From Steinernema hermaphroditum (Eukaryota > Nematoda > Chromadorea > Rhabditida > Steinernematidae): 64,000 nucleotides of DNA. Of this stretch, positions 27,401 through 40,600 are shown piece by piece (position 1 is the stretch's first letter; every line of letters starts with the position of its first letter). The notes beneath the pieces are model-generated. The model did not search any database. It was not told where the DNA came from and was given only the letters and a program-made list of their open reading frames with translations. The stretch is taken from positions 1,240,001 through 1,304,000 of the forward strand of contig CM059625.1 in NCBI GenBank assembly GCA_030435675.1, written 5' to 3'. The translations under genes and the position numbers were made by a program.

Positions 27401-30400
27401 ATACAGGCATTTAATGAAACGAGTCAAATAACGGAGAGCGGACTTTTTTGAGCATAGATGGCTACAGGAGTAATGTTGTATTTTTTTAAACGCGCTTATC
27501 TGCCGGCCACAACAAATTAATTAAGATTAGTACATTTGGGTTGGGAATGGGAAAACGCTACCCTCCTTTACCGCAAACAAGGAGGGACACAACAGAGATT
27601 TGGATACGGCTATATCAGTGGTTCGAGACCTATGGTATGCAGATTGTGTTTGTTTTATGTGTGCGAAATTGACCGTTTACATTGATGATAATTTGAATTA
27701 AATTTGGTTTAGTTTGTCTAGGCTATCTGCTGAATGACTGATGGAAAAACTGGAAATGGAAAAACGTAGTAGCCGTAATATGGCGCTGTCAAAAAAAATA
27801 CTGTTTTGTAAGTATGTGTGGAGTGGTTGTTACCTGAGCCTCTGCTTGTGGAACCACAGCCAAACATCTGTGCATATGCTGACCTCCGTTTATAATACGA
27901 TCATATATTCATATCTTTAAAGCTGTATTCAGGGAGGTCTATGCGACTTTTACAACATTACGCATTTACCGGCTCAGGGTAAGGGCGCAACAAGAGTACA
28001 TATGACCGAACGCCATAAACAATTAAGATCTGTTGTGGAGCTAGATGGTATTTTTGAACACCTGATTGTTTTTCCGAGTAGTATAAATGTGCATAAAACT
28101 TACGCTTTCGCCGAATCCCTGACTCTTTTATAATTCAATTTTTACATCACATTCCGCAGAAGACCAGACATTTGACTCACTATAATGAAATCCCACGTTG
28201 ACCTGCTTTGTTGTAGTTTGGGTCTAATAATATTATGGGCGACATATTTTCGCTTTAATACGTTTTTTATTTTCGTCACGGTCAAACGCAGTTCTGCTGT
28301 TTTTTAAGTGGCGACGTCAGACGGTGTAGTCTAGTAAACAACTACAATGTCAATAACGTACTAATGTCCCCTTATCGATTCCATTGGTGTTTATTTGGTT
28401 GTCTGATTAATGTCAAGCTACACAGTCACCAATTCTGTGTCATTCGCGTTTAGTCATGCGACTTTGTTCTTTACAACGTAAGATCTCTTAATTCGGTGGC
28501 TTTAGTTTTAATGAGCTACTGCTTACGTATAGCGTTGATCTGATAAAGATTCTTTGTTGGCCTGAATCACTAGATGCGTACTAATACAGAAACGGATTCT
28601 TGTGGTCCATATGTATATCCAAAATGTAGTTTACAATACTTGAATTTGTTGTCAAAGCCGTCCTCGATCCCTCGGGATCTGTCAGTTTACGACATTCTCA
28701 GTGCACTTCGAAAGGGCTGTTTATAGCTTCTTTCGAAGTTTTTACTTATCCATAACAGGTAAGCACCCAAAACTGTTAGGAAACCTGTTTTTCATAACGA
28801 ATCTATGCACTTGTTCCAGTGGCTGTCACTTCAAACCCGCTGTTTATATTGGGCCACCCACCTTCCGCACTTAGTGTAGATACATTTGAGTCATTGTGAA
28901 AGGTATTTTTATAATAAATTGTTACCTGTTTTACTTACAAATACAAATCGAATGAATTGAAACAATGGAGATCTTGATTCACGAATTATATTCATCTGTC
29001 GTCACTGGCATTTAGCGGGCATATATACTTTTATTTGCGTTCACATACTTAGTTGATGAATAAACAATCTTTGTCCGCAGTGCTACAGTAATCATATGAT
29101 TGTATTAGGCACACTTCATTGTAGTTTGACGGTTAGGAGCTGACAAACACAGTTCTACACTCTATAAAATAGCTATTCTCCACCTTGTCGCATTATTAAT
29201 TGTATTCAGGGTTCAGGGATATCGCCATAACATAAATCTGAGTCAGTTAGCTTGGTATCGAAATTTATCGGCGCGATAGGTTCTTCACATTTATAACCGT
29301 CCATTGTCGTTTGACTAACCAAACAATGTATTCTAGGGTGTTTCACTTACAACGGATGCCTGAAATTCGCCTTAATTATTACAGAGATCTCTTGTAGAGA
29401 TTTAATATTATTGTGAACCGTAATTGTTCGATTTCTGTTGTCTACCATATTGATATAAACAGGTGAAAGACGTTATTAAGCGCGTTCAAACTTAGTTAAC
29501 ATATTTAGCCTTTTTCCCCCTTACCTACGTTCTTTAATTGCCTGAGTCGTTTAGTTATTTTTTGTGTGCTACAGTGTGTCCTACGTTGGCACGCACGCTC
29601 AAACATAACGATCATATGCTAGTTCTTTTCTCGTATCGTGACGATTTATCGTACCCGTGCCATGTTTCAGCCTGATGGATTCCGTCAAGAAGAGCAATTT
29701 CTCAATTGTAGTCTATGTAATTCGTGACGCAACCCTGTAGACAAAACTGAAAATTCGCCCACAAAAAAAAACTTTCTACATGTTCCCATTCTGAATGCTT
29801 CTGAATCATCGATGCTGCATAACGTTTCTCATCCGGCGCCGACGAAATAGCGCATTCACATCCCTGATGTGTATTAACAACGTACAAGATAATATGGAAA
29901 CCGAAATCGTTGACCTTCGTCTGTCTATCCAAATGTCGTATTCTAGGAAATTCACCTATAGCGCATGTCTGAAATTTCGTCTTGAGTATTATAGGGCTGC
30001 ACTAAGCTGGATTTTCTTTAATTTCCTCAATGACGTGATGAAATGTTGAAAATTGGTAGGTTCCCGATTGTATGATATGTGATAAAACTGACATTGCCAC
30101 GACAAAATGAGGGTTATACTCATGTATTGTAGCTAATTTAAGTTCATGGAATAAGTTTTACAAACTACGCTGCCCAACGTTTCATAAAATTTGCCAAATG
30201 TTGAGCTTGTTTCGAGATAGCTATTCATTCTTTTCTATCACGTGAATAGTGTCCGAAAGACCCCTTAAAATTTTGAACCCGAGCAACGCCCAGCATCTCG
30301 TTCTTTAACCTCTCCTGTCATAGATCCGCTGCGCACGTGTAGTATTACCAGTCACCGGTTTTCATATACAATTTTATACCGGTTGTAAAAAGACCTCGAA

Positions 30401-30529
30401 AAGCGTCGACCGCGCGCTGCCTTTTGCGTTGACTTGCGTGCTCGTGGACCATTTGAGTGGCGCGTCGCCTAAGGTCCCTCTGTCAACGCCATTTCTATAC
30501 TCTTCCACGTGCGTGATTAATCGTCGACC

Positions 30530-30790
30530 AGCGTGCCGGTTGACTTTTCTCCTCGCACCCGTTTTTGCCCCGCCATGCCCCGGGTAAGACCCCGTCGGTT
30601 CCGTTTTTTACGCCGCCTCCTTTTTACCGTTTACCGCCGACGCGGTTCGCTGCCGCGCGACCACGACGAAGCACCTCCCACTGGGGCGGATTCCTGGAGT
30701 CCCTCCCTTTCGGGACATCCGCCGACCTGGAAGGGTGGGAAAAAGCGCGGAGCCAGTCGGGTTCTTTTTACCATCAGGTGTCTTGTTTAG
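30530..30790. other. GC-rich island with strong hairpin, function unknown
   Basis: The base composition jumps to clearly GC-rich in an AT-rich region. It contains a hairpin at 30685-30723 (GGCGGAT/ATCCGCC outer stem, GTCCC/GGGAC inner stem). It also has the string ATGCCCCGG followed by GTAAGACC (about 30574-30590), which looks like a short first coding exon plus donor. It may be a promoter and first exon of a downstream gene such as the receptor at 32580, or a remnant of a mobile element. Confidence 0.35.
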
Positions 30791-32579
30791 TACAGGCCTC
30801 ATGAGCAGTTGGGGTAGTAGTTTACTTAATCTTTACATTGTTTAACACATCCGATCTTCAGTAATTACTGTTAGAACAGTGGGTGAAGTCTTTGGCACTA
30901 CAATGTTAGACTTTACGATCGGCTCCGTCTAACAAGTCTCGTTATGGAAAGACGTAGTTTTCAGACTATGGTGCTAAAAACAAAACACTTAATCTTACAG
31001 TAACACGGCACTGTCCTTCATTCGAAAGTGCTGATTTTGTTGGACTGGGTTGAATAATTGTTGTTGTATGGAGCACAAATCTGAGAGTCCGCTAATATGA
31101 AACTCTGCTCGTAATCTATTCAAGTCTAGAGCTGTTTTTTCCATTGCCATAAATTCAAATTGCTGTTTCCGGTTTAAGCCAACTGAGAATTTCAGCTTGT
31201 TAATGTCTCGTGACAAAGAGAATACTTGAATTCCGACGTGCATTCCTGTGGGTATTTGTAGTGGCTGAGCTGAACTCCACGTTTTTGCAAATGCTGACGT
31301 TTTTTAATGTAACCAAGAAGACGAGAGTACGGTAGATCGCGTTTGACAAAACACACTTCGTCTTTAACATAAGGCAACCTAGATCAAAAGTGCGGTTCTT
31401 TCTTTTAGACTATACCGTCAGAATCTGATCGCGTGCTTTTCATGAAATCGAGTGAACGCTCTTTTCCTTCTGATAGTGTTTGCTTCCGGTAGAGAGCACT
31501 TCTATTGCTCTTGTAGCTGCAGAGTGTGTCAAGCGCAAGTCCTCATCCTATTTTTGGAGAACTCGGACACGATCCTTCCCTTGCTTCCTCCACAGATATA
31601 GCGATTCCTACGGTAGAGGAATTTCACCTGCGGAAACCGGAAACGCTGACCCAATTTCTGCTTTCATCAGTACCACTTACCTTATCATTAAAATGTTACG
31701 TTCGACTTGGTCGTCCACCAAATTCTCTAGACGCATTTTTTCACTGCAGATTTGCCCTTACCACGCAACAGACCGCGTAATGCTTTATTAAGCTCTTCAA
31801 AACTATTTCCACCTAACACTGTAATCATAGGAGCGTGCAGATTGAAAGATCAAAGTATGTTGCATGCGGAGGGGTGCAGCGCACACGAGAGATAAGATAG
31901 TAAAATGTGATTTTTGTGCCCACTCGCACTACAGTCTTCTCTTAGCTAGTTGAGTCACATTTATGCATCGACACACTACATACATCTTTGTTTCTTTTTC
32001 GGGCATACTGCTCGTTCTCCGCGGCATTCGTCATCGCCTTCGTCGCCAACGTCTTTGACCACGCGCGCACACGGTGATTACGTAAGCCGTCGCAGCTTTG
32101 GCTTGAAGCAAATTGTTGTTTTTGAAGATTTTGATGCGGATATGCGTGTATTCATTATACCTAAACTGTTGGCACGCACCGATCTGATACGTACGTCGCA
32201 AACGTCGTGTGTGGGGGCAATTTAGGTACCTTGGATAAATGTTCTTTGTATAAGCCCTACTTGGCCCCAAAATGTTCACGTGGATGAGGCATCTGCGAGC
32301 TAGTGAGCGCTGAATGCGCATTTGCCCAAATATAGTATCCTATTTGATAAAGGCTGTGTAGAACAGAACAAAACATGAGGCGTATGGTCAGAGAAAAATT
32401 ACAGTACCCATTCGACTACAATGCACTTTAGAAAGTGTTCCTTTGACGAGTCTGCCTTCGTTGTTTCTCAAACGATGTACCGTAGTTATGTTCTTCATTA
32501 CGAGTTACATAGCGTGATGCAGATGTACGTGAAGCACTCTCAGTCTTCTATTCTTCAGTACTAACAAACACAGCAAAAG

Positions 32580-35500
32580 ATGAAATCTTCAAGTTCCGGA
32601 TGCGCTATCTGTGAGTCCCCTCTGGCCGGTACTTTGCACTTCGGTGCACGATCTTGCAAAGCGTGCGCGGCGTTCTTTCGTCGTACCGTTTCCATGAATA
32701 TGACCTACAAGTGCGTGTCCAGCACACCGGGAGGAGGGCCATGCCGCATTCATCACGGTGAGTAGGCGGGTTACGGTAGCCCTTTTTTAAACCAGCACGT
32801 AGTTTAGAGCTGCGAATGATATGTCGATTTTGTCGATACCAGAAATGCGTCGATGGTGGAATGAAAAGGGAATGTAAGTCTTTTTAGTGTTCAATACGGG
32901 TTATGGCAATGTACGCCGCCTTGCTCTCGACCTGCGGTCGCTTTCCCACACTGAAACAAATATGGAATTGAGGAGGATACCGTACACATCTATATCAACT
33001 CAAATCTGAAAAACATGTTTTTCACGCGTGAGCAATCTGATGCTTCCGGATTAAAAATAGCTTTTAATGAGTAATGAGGTCCTATGCAGAAATCAATCTT
33101 CCTCTTTGTTCGTTGCTGATAGGGTCAAATGAGTTTTTAAGGTACACATTACATACGGACGGCATGGCCCATAGAACCGTTGGGCTACGATGTATTCAAG
33201 CTATCGAGCATTACACCATTTTCATAGGCTACAACATAATGTTTCGTGACCCCACCCTCTTCCAGTGGTTCAAAACCGGCGACAAGAGTTTCGAATTCCC
33301 AAAAAGCGCCGCGCCGACATGGATCTGAGCGCTCACTTCCGACCCATATCGCCAGGCCATCGGCTCATCAAGGACGAGCCCCCAAGTACACCGGAGTCTC
33401 AGGCCAATTCCATCAAGCTGGACGAGCACGACGATATTTCGGCTAGGATGTATGGCGCCGCGTCATGTTCCTTCAACTCCCCTGAATCGATCTCGATCAT
33501 GGCCGACAGTTCCGAAACCAACTCAACCTCTCTTGGCTCGCCTCTCTCCAGCAGCTCCAATGAAAGCGCTCACTTTAACCACATAAATGGTAAATTGAGA
33601 TTTTAAATGGGTTTCATAAAACGTACATTGCAGCGCTGATTCCCCGACCACAAGTACGGTATCCCTTTGAAGATGCCCAAGATATCATGGACCGCTACGT
33701 GGCTAACGAAAAGTCCCTCAATGTGAGAAGGAGAATCTTCTACACACCAGCTGATATTAATAACATGTTCGAAACGGACAATGAATGCGTAAGTGTCCAA
33801 AATATTAGACTGAAAGATTTCGTGTGCACTGCCAAGCGCATAGCACTGTTACTGAATATAACGCCCCACAGATTACGGTAACCAAAACTGGTTTTTCAGC
33901 CATACAACGTGGAGCACTTGCGACCTTGTATTATCAAAGAATTCAATGGTCTCTCGCGTACTGACCTAATGATGCTATTCGACTATTCACGCGATTTCCC
34001 AGGCTTTGACGGACTCCCACTCGCCGATAAGGTTCGCTGACCCTGATATCAAAGTGCGCATACGGTGTTTCAGCAACTCGTCTATCGCTATGCGACGGCT
34101 ACGGATTCTGTGTTGGGCAGCGCTTACTACACTATGCGCGTTGGTTTGGCAGCCGGGATTTTGGTACATGTTTCTGGCTCATTTTTGCCGGTCAACACGC
34201 TGCCTAAGATCGGCTCTCCGATAGAAGCACCCGCTTCTCTGTCGCCTGAAGACCAGGCTAAATATAAGTAAGGACTTGGGTGCTCTTTTCGTTGGAAGAT
34301 AATTAAGGCGCACAACAAAGGCATTTTGCACAACATGAACTTTTGAAAATACGGCAACTACAAAACAATTTAGATGTGAACTTGCTCGTGATTCAAAACA
34401 TGTCGAAACACATTTCTTAGATGAAGTTTCTGGTTCTCTGCAGAACAAATACATTATGCAGAACAAATACACCCACCCTGGGATAGCAGTTCAGAACGCT
34501 TCCAAATTCTTTGTTTCTAGACAAATATCGGTTCACTAGACTGTTACCGCACAATCACACAAAATAACATATCCTGTTTTGTTCAACAATAGCGCTGATT
34601 TCTCGAGCAGTGTTAGTCGAAAAAAAAACAGCCATCGCATTCTTTAACTGACGTTTAGACACTGTTACTTCTAAGCGCAAAAGATGCAAAGCTAGTACAA
34701 TCGTACTACATACTAGTCACCACTCTTAAAGACTTTTGCATTGAAATGTATAATGCAAAGTTTATTTCGGTCTTAGTCGATGATACATAGTTATTCTTGC
34801 ACACTGAGTCACTGCTTCCGCCGATATCTACGTCACAACAATGGGGCCGGATAAGACGCAGATGGGTCGTGTAAGGGATAAGAGCAACATGAGCCAAACA
34901 TGGATTTCGAACGACGTCTCAATGTTTACCTACCCTATGCATGAAAGTTATTTTCAACGAACGTAGCAAGCAAAAAAAAGCAGACTGAGGACAGGTGCAA
35001 GGGCGTAAATATCGCCGAATGCAAGTGAAAGCTGCTGAAGGTGAAGCAACATGTTCGATCCGAAGAACTTAATATATTGTAATAGATAATCATTGAGCTA
35101 ATTAGAGTCGGTTACCGAGGATTGCATCAGTGATGGTTGGTTATATATTTCTATAGCCATTTATCTTATATAGCCATTCTTGGGGCAGTACGTAAATTGT
35201 GAAGAAAGATTTATTCGCCTCTTGTCCCGAAAGCGCTAACTTTTCCTGTTTCAGTGTGTTTATGCCTATGCGCGCGCACCTGTACAACGAACTCGTCGTG
35301 CCAATGGCGCAACTGCAGCCGTCGTTTGCCGAGTACGCCGCCTTGAAGGCGCTTGTCATTTGGCACCTGTGCCACTTCCGTCTTACGCCGCAGGGACGTG
35401 TCATCTGCGAAGCACAGCAGAACTACCTTGTCGAAGGAATGCAACGCTACTGTAAGCTCAACGACCCAAAGCGTGGCGAAGAGCGCTTCGGCAGTTTGAT

Positions 35501-35675
35501 CCTCTTGATGTCCTCGATCTTTGTATGCACTTTCCCATATCATGGTTAAATGTTGGCTTTGCTCGTTTTACAGGAGGTGACAAATCGGCTCGTTGACGGC
35601 TATGTGAAAATCAACTTTTTCGATATTGTCAACCTCGACCCTCTTTGCAAGAGCATGATCGTTGGTTGCCGTTGA
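32580..35675 (+). CDS. Nuclear hormone receptor, nematode supplementary type (8 exons, 472 aa)
   Basis: Ligand-regulated transcription factor, nuclear. Exons 32580-32757, 32808-32873, 33266-33589, 33634-33788, 33900-34031, 34074-34267, 35255-35522, 35574-35675 total 1419 nt in one frame. The DNA-binding domain is at residues 8-73: zinc finger 1 uses C8, C11, C26, C29; finger 2 uses C45, C55, C65, C68. The P box is CKACAAFF, the nematode-expanded form rather than CEGCKGFF. A basic stretch RIPKKRR follows, then a Ser-rich hinge with [10 protein letters not shown] and SIKLDE (SUMO-site-like). The ligand-binding domain fills residues about 190-472, with typical [13 protein letters not shown] and a final [12 protein letters not shown] strong acceptor (CTATTCTTCAG, about 32555-32565) lies just upstream of the ATG, suggesting trans-splicing or an upstream non-coding exon. 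The subfamily member cannot be named. Confidence 0.92.
35101..35135 (+). repeat. 35-bp direct repeat, copy 1 (in receptor intron 6)
   Basis: Begins attagagtcggttaccgag. It matches 36200-36234 at 33 of 35 positions. Copy 1 lies inside the 987-nt sixth intron of the receptor gene; copy 2 lies downstream of the gene. Confidence 0.6.
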
Positions 35676-36199
35676 ATGGAAAGGATCTTAACTAAATCGA
35701 TTATCATATCGCGTTGATGCGCAGTTCCATCCTGAAAATAAGATATCAGAAGGTCCGTCGATCAAACGCTGCAATACAGTATGATCATGTTGTTCTGTGT
35801 ATTTTTGTGTGCTATTCCCACCGATGTTCGAAGTGGTCGAAGTGGTATCTATGATAAACTATGGTTATTGGTCGTACGGATCGTTGCCTTGGTGTTCACA
35901 GAGTTGCATGCAGCATGGCAAGAACTTCATTTTGCAGTGGAAACATGTGTTTTACATTTTATCTTACCGGCTCTGTGGCATTACGCCATGCGGACAACAG
36001 GTGAGGAAAGACTATATTATAGCGTAGCAGATATCAAGATACTGTCAAGGGGCTGCGTGCACTATGTTCCTTTAAAGCTTATCAGTAAAGATTTTATCAT
36101 TATTTTCTCAGTGGTGAGGGAGTTTAATATCTATAGAAGGCTAGGGCAACTTCGTGGGTGCGCGTTTTGTTTTCATCGCAGAGAAAAGTCGTCGCGCTG

Positions 36200-36234
36200 A
36201 TTAGAGTCGGTTACCGAGTATTGCATCATTGATG
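36200..36234 (+). repeat. 35-bp direct repeat, copy 2
   Basis: Partner of 35101-35135, two mismatches, about 1.1 kb apart. Both copies are followed by a TATATA-rich stretch, so the related part may be somewhat longer. It may be the end of a small dispersed element. Confidence 0.55.
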
Positions 36235-37263
36235 ACTATATAATTTTTTACCATAGCGTTGTATCTGTACAGGCAGCCACATCAGAAAAGTTTTTCAAGG
36301 AGCCGGAGGCAAAATGCACATGAATTATCTTATATTAGCGCATGCCTCAGCTTCAACACGAGAAATGGGGTCAATGGAAAGTACTGGTTCGTTTACATGA
36401 GCTAACCAATTTCCCCAGTGCGGTGAAAACCACACTTAATTATTTTTATGTGCTTTCCTTATTGTGTTGCCTATATGGACCTGAAATGGCTACTTAATCT
36501 ACACCCACTCCAAGCGGGTAGGGGGTATAGAACTCGTGAATGAGGGGCATCACTACAGTCGATCACCCACTATCTTTGTTTTCACAATATGACATTGAAA
36601 CGTGAGAGGAAGAAAATGAAACTCCACAGAACTTCTGATAAGCACGCGCTCTAGAGAATTTCGTTGACACTTGATAGCTATTTGCACGAGGAACACATTA
36701 CTGATTACAGGGGCACCACCAAACTGTAGCATTACATGTCGTGCACTGGGGTGCCATTGTCATACGCACGTGAAGAGTTATGACGTAACAATGCTATTTC
36801 AGAGGCGAGAAGATACAATGACCGATAAGGCCTTTCATAGCAGGGATCTCTTCGCACGGACAATCCGATTTTACAAGTCTAATTGGTGCATTGCATTTTC
36901 ACTGGGCGAACATATGATTTTCGAGTGTTTTTACACGGATATTTGTGTGCGTTCATTGCACATCAAATTTGTTTGTTAACAGCGCGTCATTTCTTTTGTT
37001 CTTAAGTGTAAACGTTCAAACATCTGTTGTATAAAATTCGAAAGAAAAGCTTTTCAATCGTTACTTTGCCTTGCATTTCGAGATGATTCTCCATATTCTG
37101 GTGAGTGAGCGCTACCTCTACGTGTTTCTAAATGTTTTTCGCTATAGATATCTCCTGTTTCTGCGTTCAAATAGACGACATCGTCACCGAGTAAGTAGCC
37201 ACATCCGCTAGCCAATGATCAAGACAACCAGTTCCGCCCCACTTTTAACAAGTGGGCTGCCGA

Positions 37264-37602
37264 GATGACTATCGCCCTGGGATACTAGTGACGGCTAATT
37301 TTGTCACCTGCTTTATAGGTGGGGCGTAGAGATGACTATCGCCCTCGGAATACTAGGCAGGGCCAACTTTATCATCCGCCTCATAGGTGGGGCGTTGAGA
37401 TGACTATCGCCCTCGGAATACTAGTCAGGGCTAACTTTGTTACCCGCCTCATAGATGGGGCGTTGAGATGACTATCGCCCTCGGAATACTAGTCAGGGCC
37501 AACTTTGTCACCCACTTCATAGGTGGGGCGTAGGGATGACTATCGCCCTCGGATCACTGGGCAGGACTAAGTATGTCATCTGTTGACGCTAGTAAGTGCC
37601 AC
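37264..37602 (+). repeat. Minisatellite: 68-bp unit, five copies
   Basis: The core GATGACTATCGCCCT starts at 37264, 37331, 37399, 37467 and 37535, so spacings are 67, 68, 68 and 68. Each unit includes a potential small hairpin, GGGCG ... CGCCC with a 13-nt loop. The outer copies are more diverged than the inner ones. A single more diverged unit appears at about 38425-38505 (core GATGACCATCGCTCT). The units are contiguous with no unique spacers, so this is not CRISPR-like. Confidence 0.88.
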
Positions 37603-40600
37603 ACACTGCACACCTGTAGTTTTTTAAGCTATATTTCAGAATATCATATTTCACGTTTTTATTATTGATCATGTGCGTCATCTGTTTCTCATGTGATTTG
37701 AATTGTGTCCAATAAAGCTTGTGTGAAGAATGGTCCGGCTCTCTCCTATCTCTCATCCACAGCGGCTATTGAACGCTGCAGGCCTCAAAACTTGACGATC
37801 CGGGCGATCGATACGTAAAACGCGTACTCGATGGGGTCCTCCAGATCATAAATTCTTGAGCGCCCCATCCATACTTGCAAGACTTTGATGGCAATCGACA
37901 TCTATAAAAGCCAGATAAAAGGAAACGCATTTTTAAGGTGAGGGACTTACGATCTTCAAATTAAGGTGGTGTGCAGGCGTGGGAACCTGACCGTGGTGTG
38001 GGTACCTGAACGTGACGTAGGTGCCTAAAACAAAAATCTCTATTAGCAACGGTGTGAAACCGTAAGTGATTTTTCAGGCCCATTTGGCCAGGTTTTATGC
38101 AGCCTTCGGGGCGTGGGTTGGCCCTTAATTAAAGCTTCCGCTAGACGCACAGGAAGTACACAAAATGCATGTTGTGGTTTAGAAAGAATACGTCCCAGAG
38201 GAAGGTAGATTTTTTACTGTTGCAAATAAGGATCATGTTCTTAGAACTTGCTTTCAAACAAATCTATCATGTGTCTACATTGATGTATCCTAGAAGGAAG
38301 TATATTATAATTGCCAGCACACTTGAACTCTGCATCAGTACGAGACCATCTCATTGCATATTCAAAAAGGATAGCGGCGACACAAAGTGTAGCTTCTGCT
38401 GTTTCGCTGCCCAATTACGGCTGAGTCAGTTTATCATCTGTTCCCCCAGGTCGGTCGTACAGATGACCATCGCTCTCAGATCACTATTAAGGACAAAACG
38501 ATTCATCAAGTAGCCACCCCAGTTATGGTGCTCCACTATCATCTTATATGATATGTTTATTTTCTCTTTATCTTTACAAAAATCGAAATTAGCAGCACGT
38601 TCTGCTTAGTCGAAAGTGCATCCTGCGAAAGGAACAGCGGCAAATAGCGAACAATTGTATTAGCCTCTTCTTGGCAGCGGTCGGAATTTCCTATAAATAA
38701 AAACATCAGTGAAAATGCGTGAGCATGTGGATTACAAGGTATTTTGCATTCCCTATCTCGAAGAAGGCAGGATAACGTGGTTGATAAAAATGAAGACCAC
38801 AACCTGTAATATAATGGAATGGCTATTCGGTGGGTCATGCACGAGCAACAAAGAAGATGACTATAGGTAGTCGATTCTCATAATGTCGGCTGAAGTTACA
38901 GCCTTTCCAATAGGATGCTTTCAACAAATTAGCAGCACGAAAGTTCTAGTGATTGCGAGGAGACTTTTCTGGTACATTAACAGAAGAAAAAGTATACATA
39001 CCATAGTAATGCACTGTGTGGTGTCGTGGTGCAATCCGTTGGTGTGCATCTGGAGTGTCGTTTTTAAAAGATCGCCGTAATGGATGATCGCCTGTGAGAA
39101 GAAGACAGGCGTGATTCTAAAAACGAAAGTAATTCTGAAATCTGAAATCGAAGGAAATCTGTCCCAGTGCAAACACTACAAACTCGAGCATCAAGAAAAT
39201 GATTTGGCTTCGGGTCACGAACAGAAACGGTGCTTTTAGTTAACGCAAGCATGTTTTGCGAATATGCGGATAGCGATCAGCTTTAAGTAAAAAAAACTAA
39301 CCAATGCTTTTCGCGCTCGTAGTTTTCTTTTTCGTAGTTTTCCTTCTTCGTCAAGGAAAACTGAAGGTGGGGGCCATTCTAAACACGGACGGGTACTATA
39401 TTTTGTAAGCCATGCAATAGTTACCAGATATTGAAGAAATTGCTCATAATCTTCGACAGCTATTGTTTGTAGGTGGGCGCAACGATGCGCTGTCTCACCT
39501 GAAATTCACAAGAATATAAGATTCTGCGGTCGCGTACGCGGAGCTAATAAAAATAAGTAACGAATAACGCTCAAAGGGCAAAAACTGCAAGAGATTGTTG
39601 GCAGTACACTGGTGAATAGGATATTGGGACTTGATTGTGGCGATGGTAGGCGCTTTGAAGAAACGTGCTCGATGTCGACAGTTAACGTTAAGCATTAACT
39701 GCAAAGGAATTAGCCTTGGACAACGGGTCCTTCACGACCTTCATGCTGCACGACACAAAATTAAAATGCTGCGCGACAATGTTGCGTAGACTGTGTTAGG
39801 CTCTTTTCTGTCGCGTAGCTAGGAGATAGTTGCTTAGCTACGCCATGTGTCGCGCAGACTATAATTGCCCCTTTAGACTTAGGCTTAACTAAGACATGAC
39901 TAATCTCTATTGATTTTCATATATGACTAGTCACTGACCATATGAGCAGATATCGGACCATACATATCCAATGAAAGACGCACTCTCAAGACACACTCTC
40001 AAGACACAAAGACACTAAGCGATTGATTCCAAATCTGAATCTGAAAATTTGACATTCATTCAAATTTTTCCGTTGAGAACTATGTGGCAACATTCTGAGG
40101 AGTAATTTGCGCACAAACACTGCATCAAAGGATCGATTTTTAGTCTACGTATACCACACTCAGAGGCGTCAAGCTCTAAGCGCTTAACTGTGACTTTCAT
40201 TGGACAAAAAGGAGCAGGCATGTGCGGCTTCGAGTACATGAAAAGTGTATTTCGCGGTGAGTTCGCCATCCATCATATAAAAAACATATTTCACACCGTA
40301 ATTGGAAGCGTGGTTTAATAATGGCGACCGCCGGATGTCGTATTTTTCACACCTTGGTGTTGTCGTTGGTCGCGCCTCTCTCGCCTCCGATGCTATGCCG
40401 CCGACTCTTCTTAAACGTTGCGCATATCGACCACGTTTCCATGGAATATCAACGTCCGTATCTTCGACTAAAAACACAAATACACTACGGATCATCAGTT
40501 GTAATGAAAATTACCAAATCTGATAATTATTTTATTTTAGCATATTTTATTATAACATAGTATATACATCAAAGAACTATACTTAAAGCGTGATAACAAA

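Larger units (their letters stand above)
14091..32579. other. About 18.5 kb gene-poor intergenic region
   Basis: I find no gene I can defend. The ORFs are short and AT-rich, lack family resemblance and mostly lack convincing splice partners. Items worth recording: a 91-codon ORF at 15212-15487 with a hydrophobic C terminus; a possible orphan exon at about 23853-23999; a CGGACT-rich patch at about 23046-23145; a perfect 8-bp hairpin at 27561-27586; two diverged repeat copies at about 29325-29400 and 29928-30000; and a GC-rich island at about 30530-30790. The region could hold long first introns or regulatory DNA of the receptor gene at 32580. Confidence 0.6.

Noticed and set aside
27561..27586. 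Perfect hairpin CCCTCCTT/AAGGAGGG as a possible small RNA or terminator
   Set aside because: Only 8 bp of stem with a 10-nt loop; too short for a miRNA precursor and no gene ends here.
31480..31791. Two overlapping ORFs of 103 and 84 codons upstream of the receptor
   Set aside because: They overlap in different frames and neither joins by splicing to the receptor; one frame looks slightly protein-like but this is not enough.
35781..36200. 139-codon ORF after the receptor gene
   Set aside because: Has an ATG and hydrophobic start, but no domain, no cleavage-like site pattern and no supporting signal; kept only as a note in the gap entry.
36671..36979. 102-codon ORF
   Set aside because: Random-looking composition and no signals around it.
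37264..37602. Regular repeats that might suggest a CRISPR array
   Set aside because: Units are contiguous and wholly alike with no unique spacers, and the context is a nematode chromosome.
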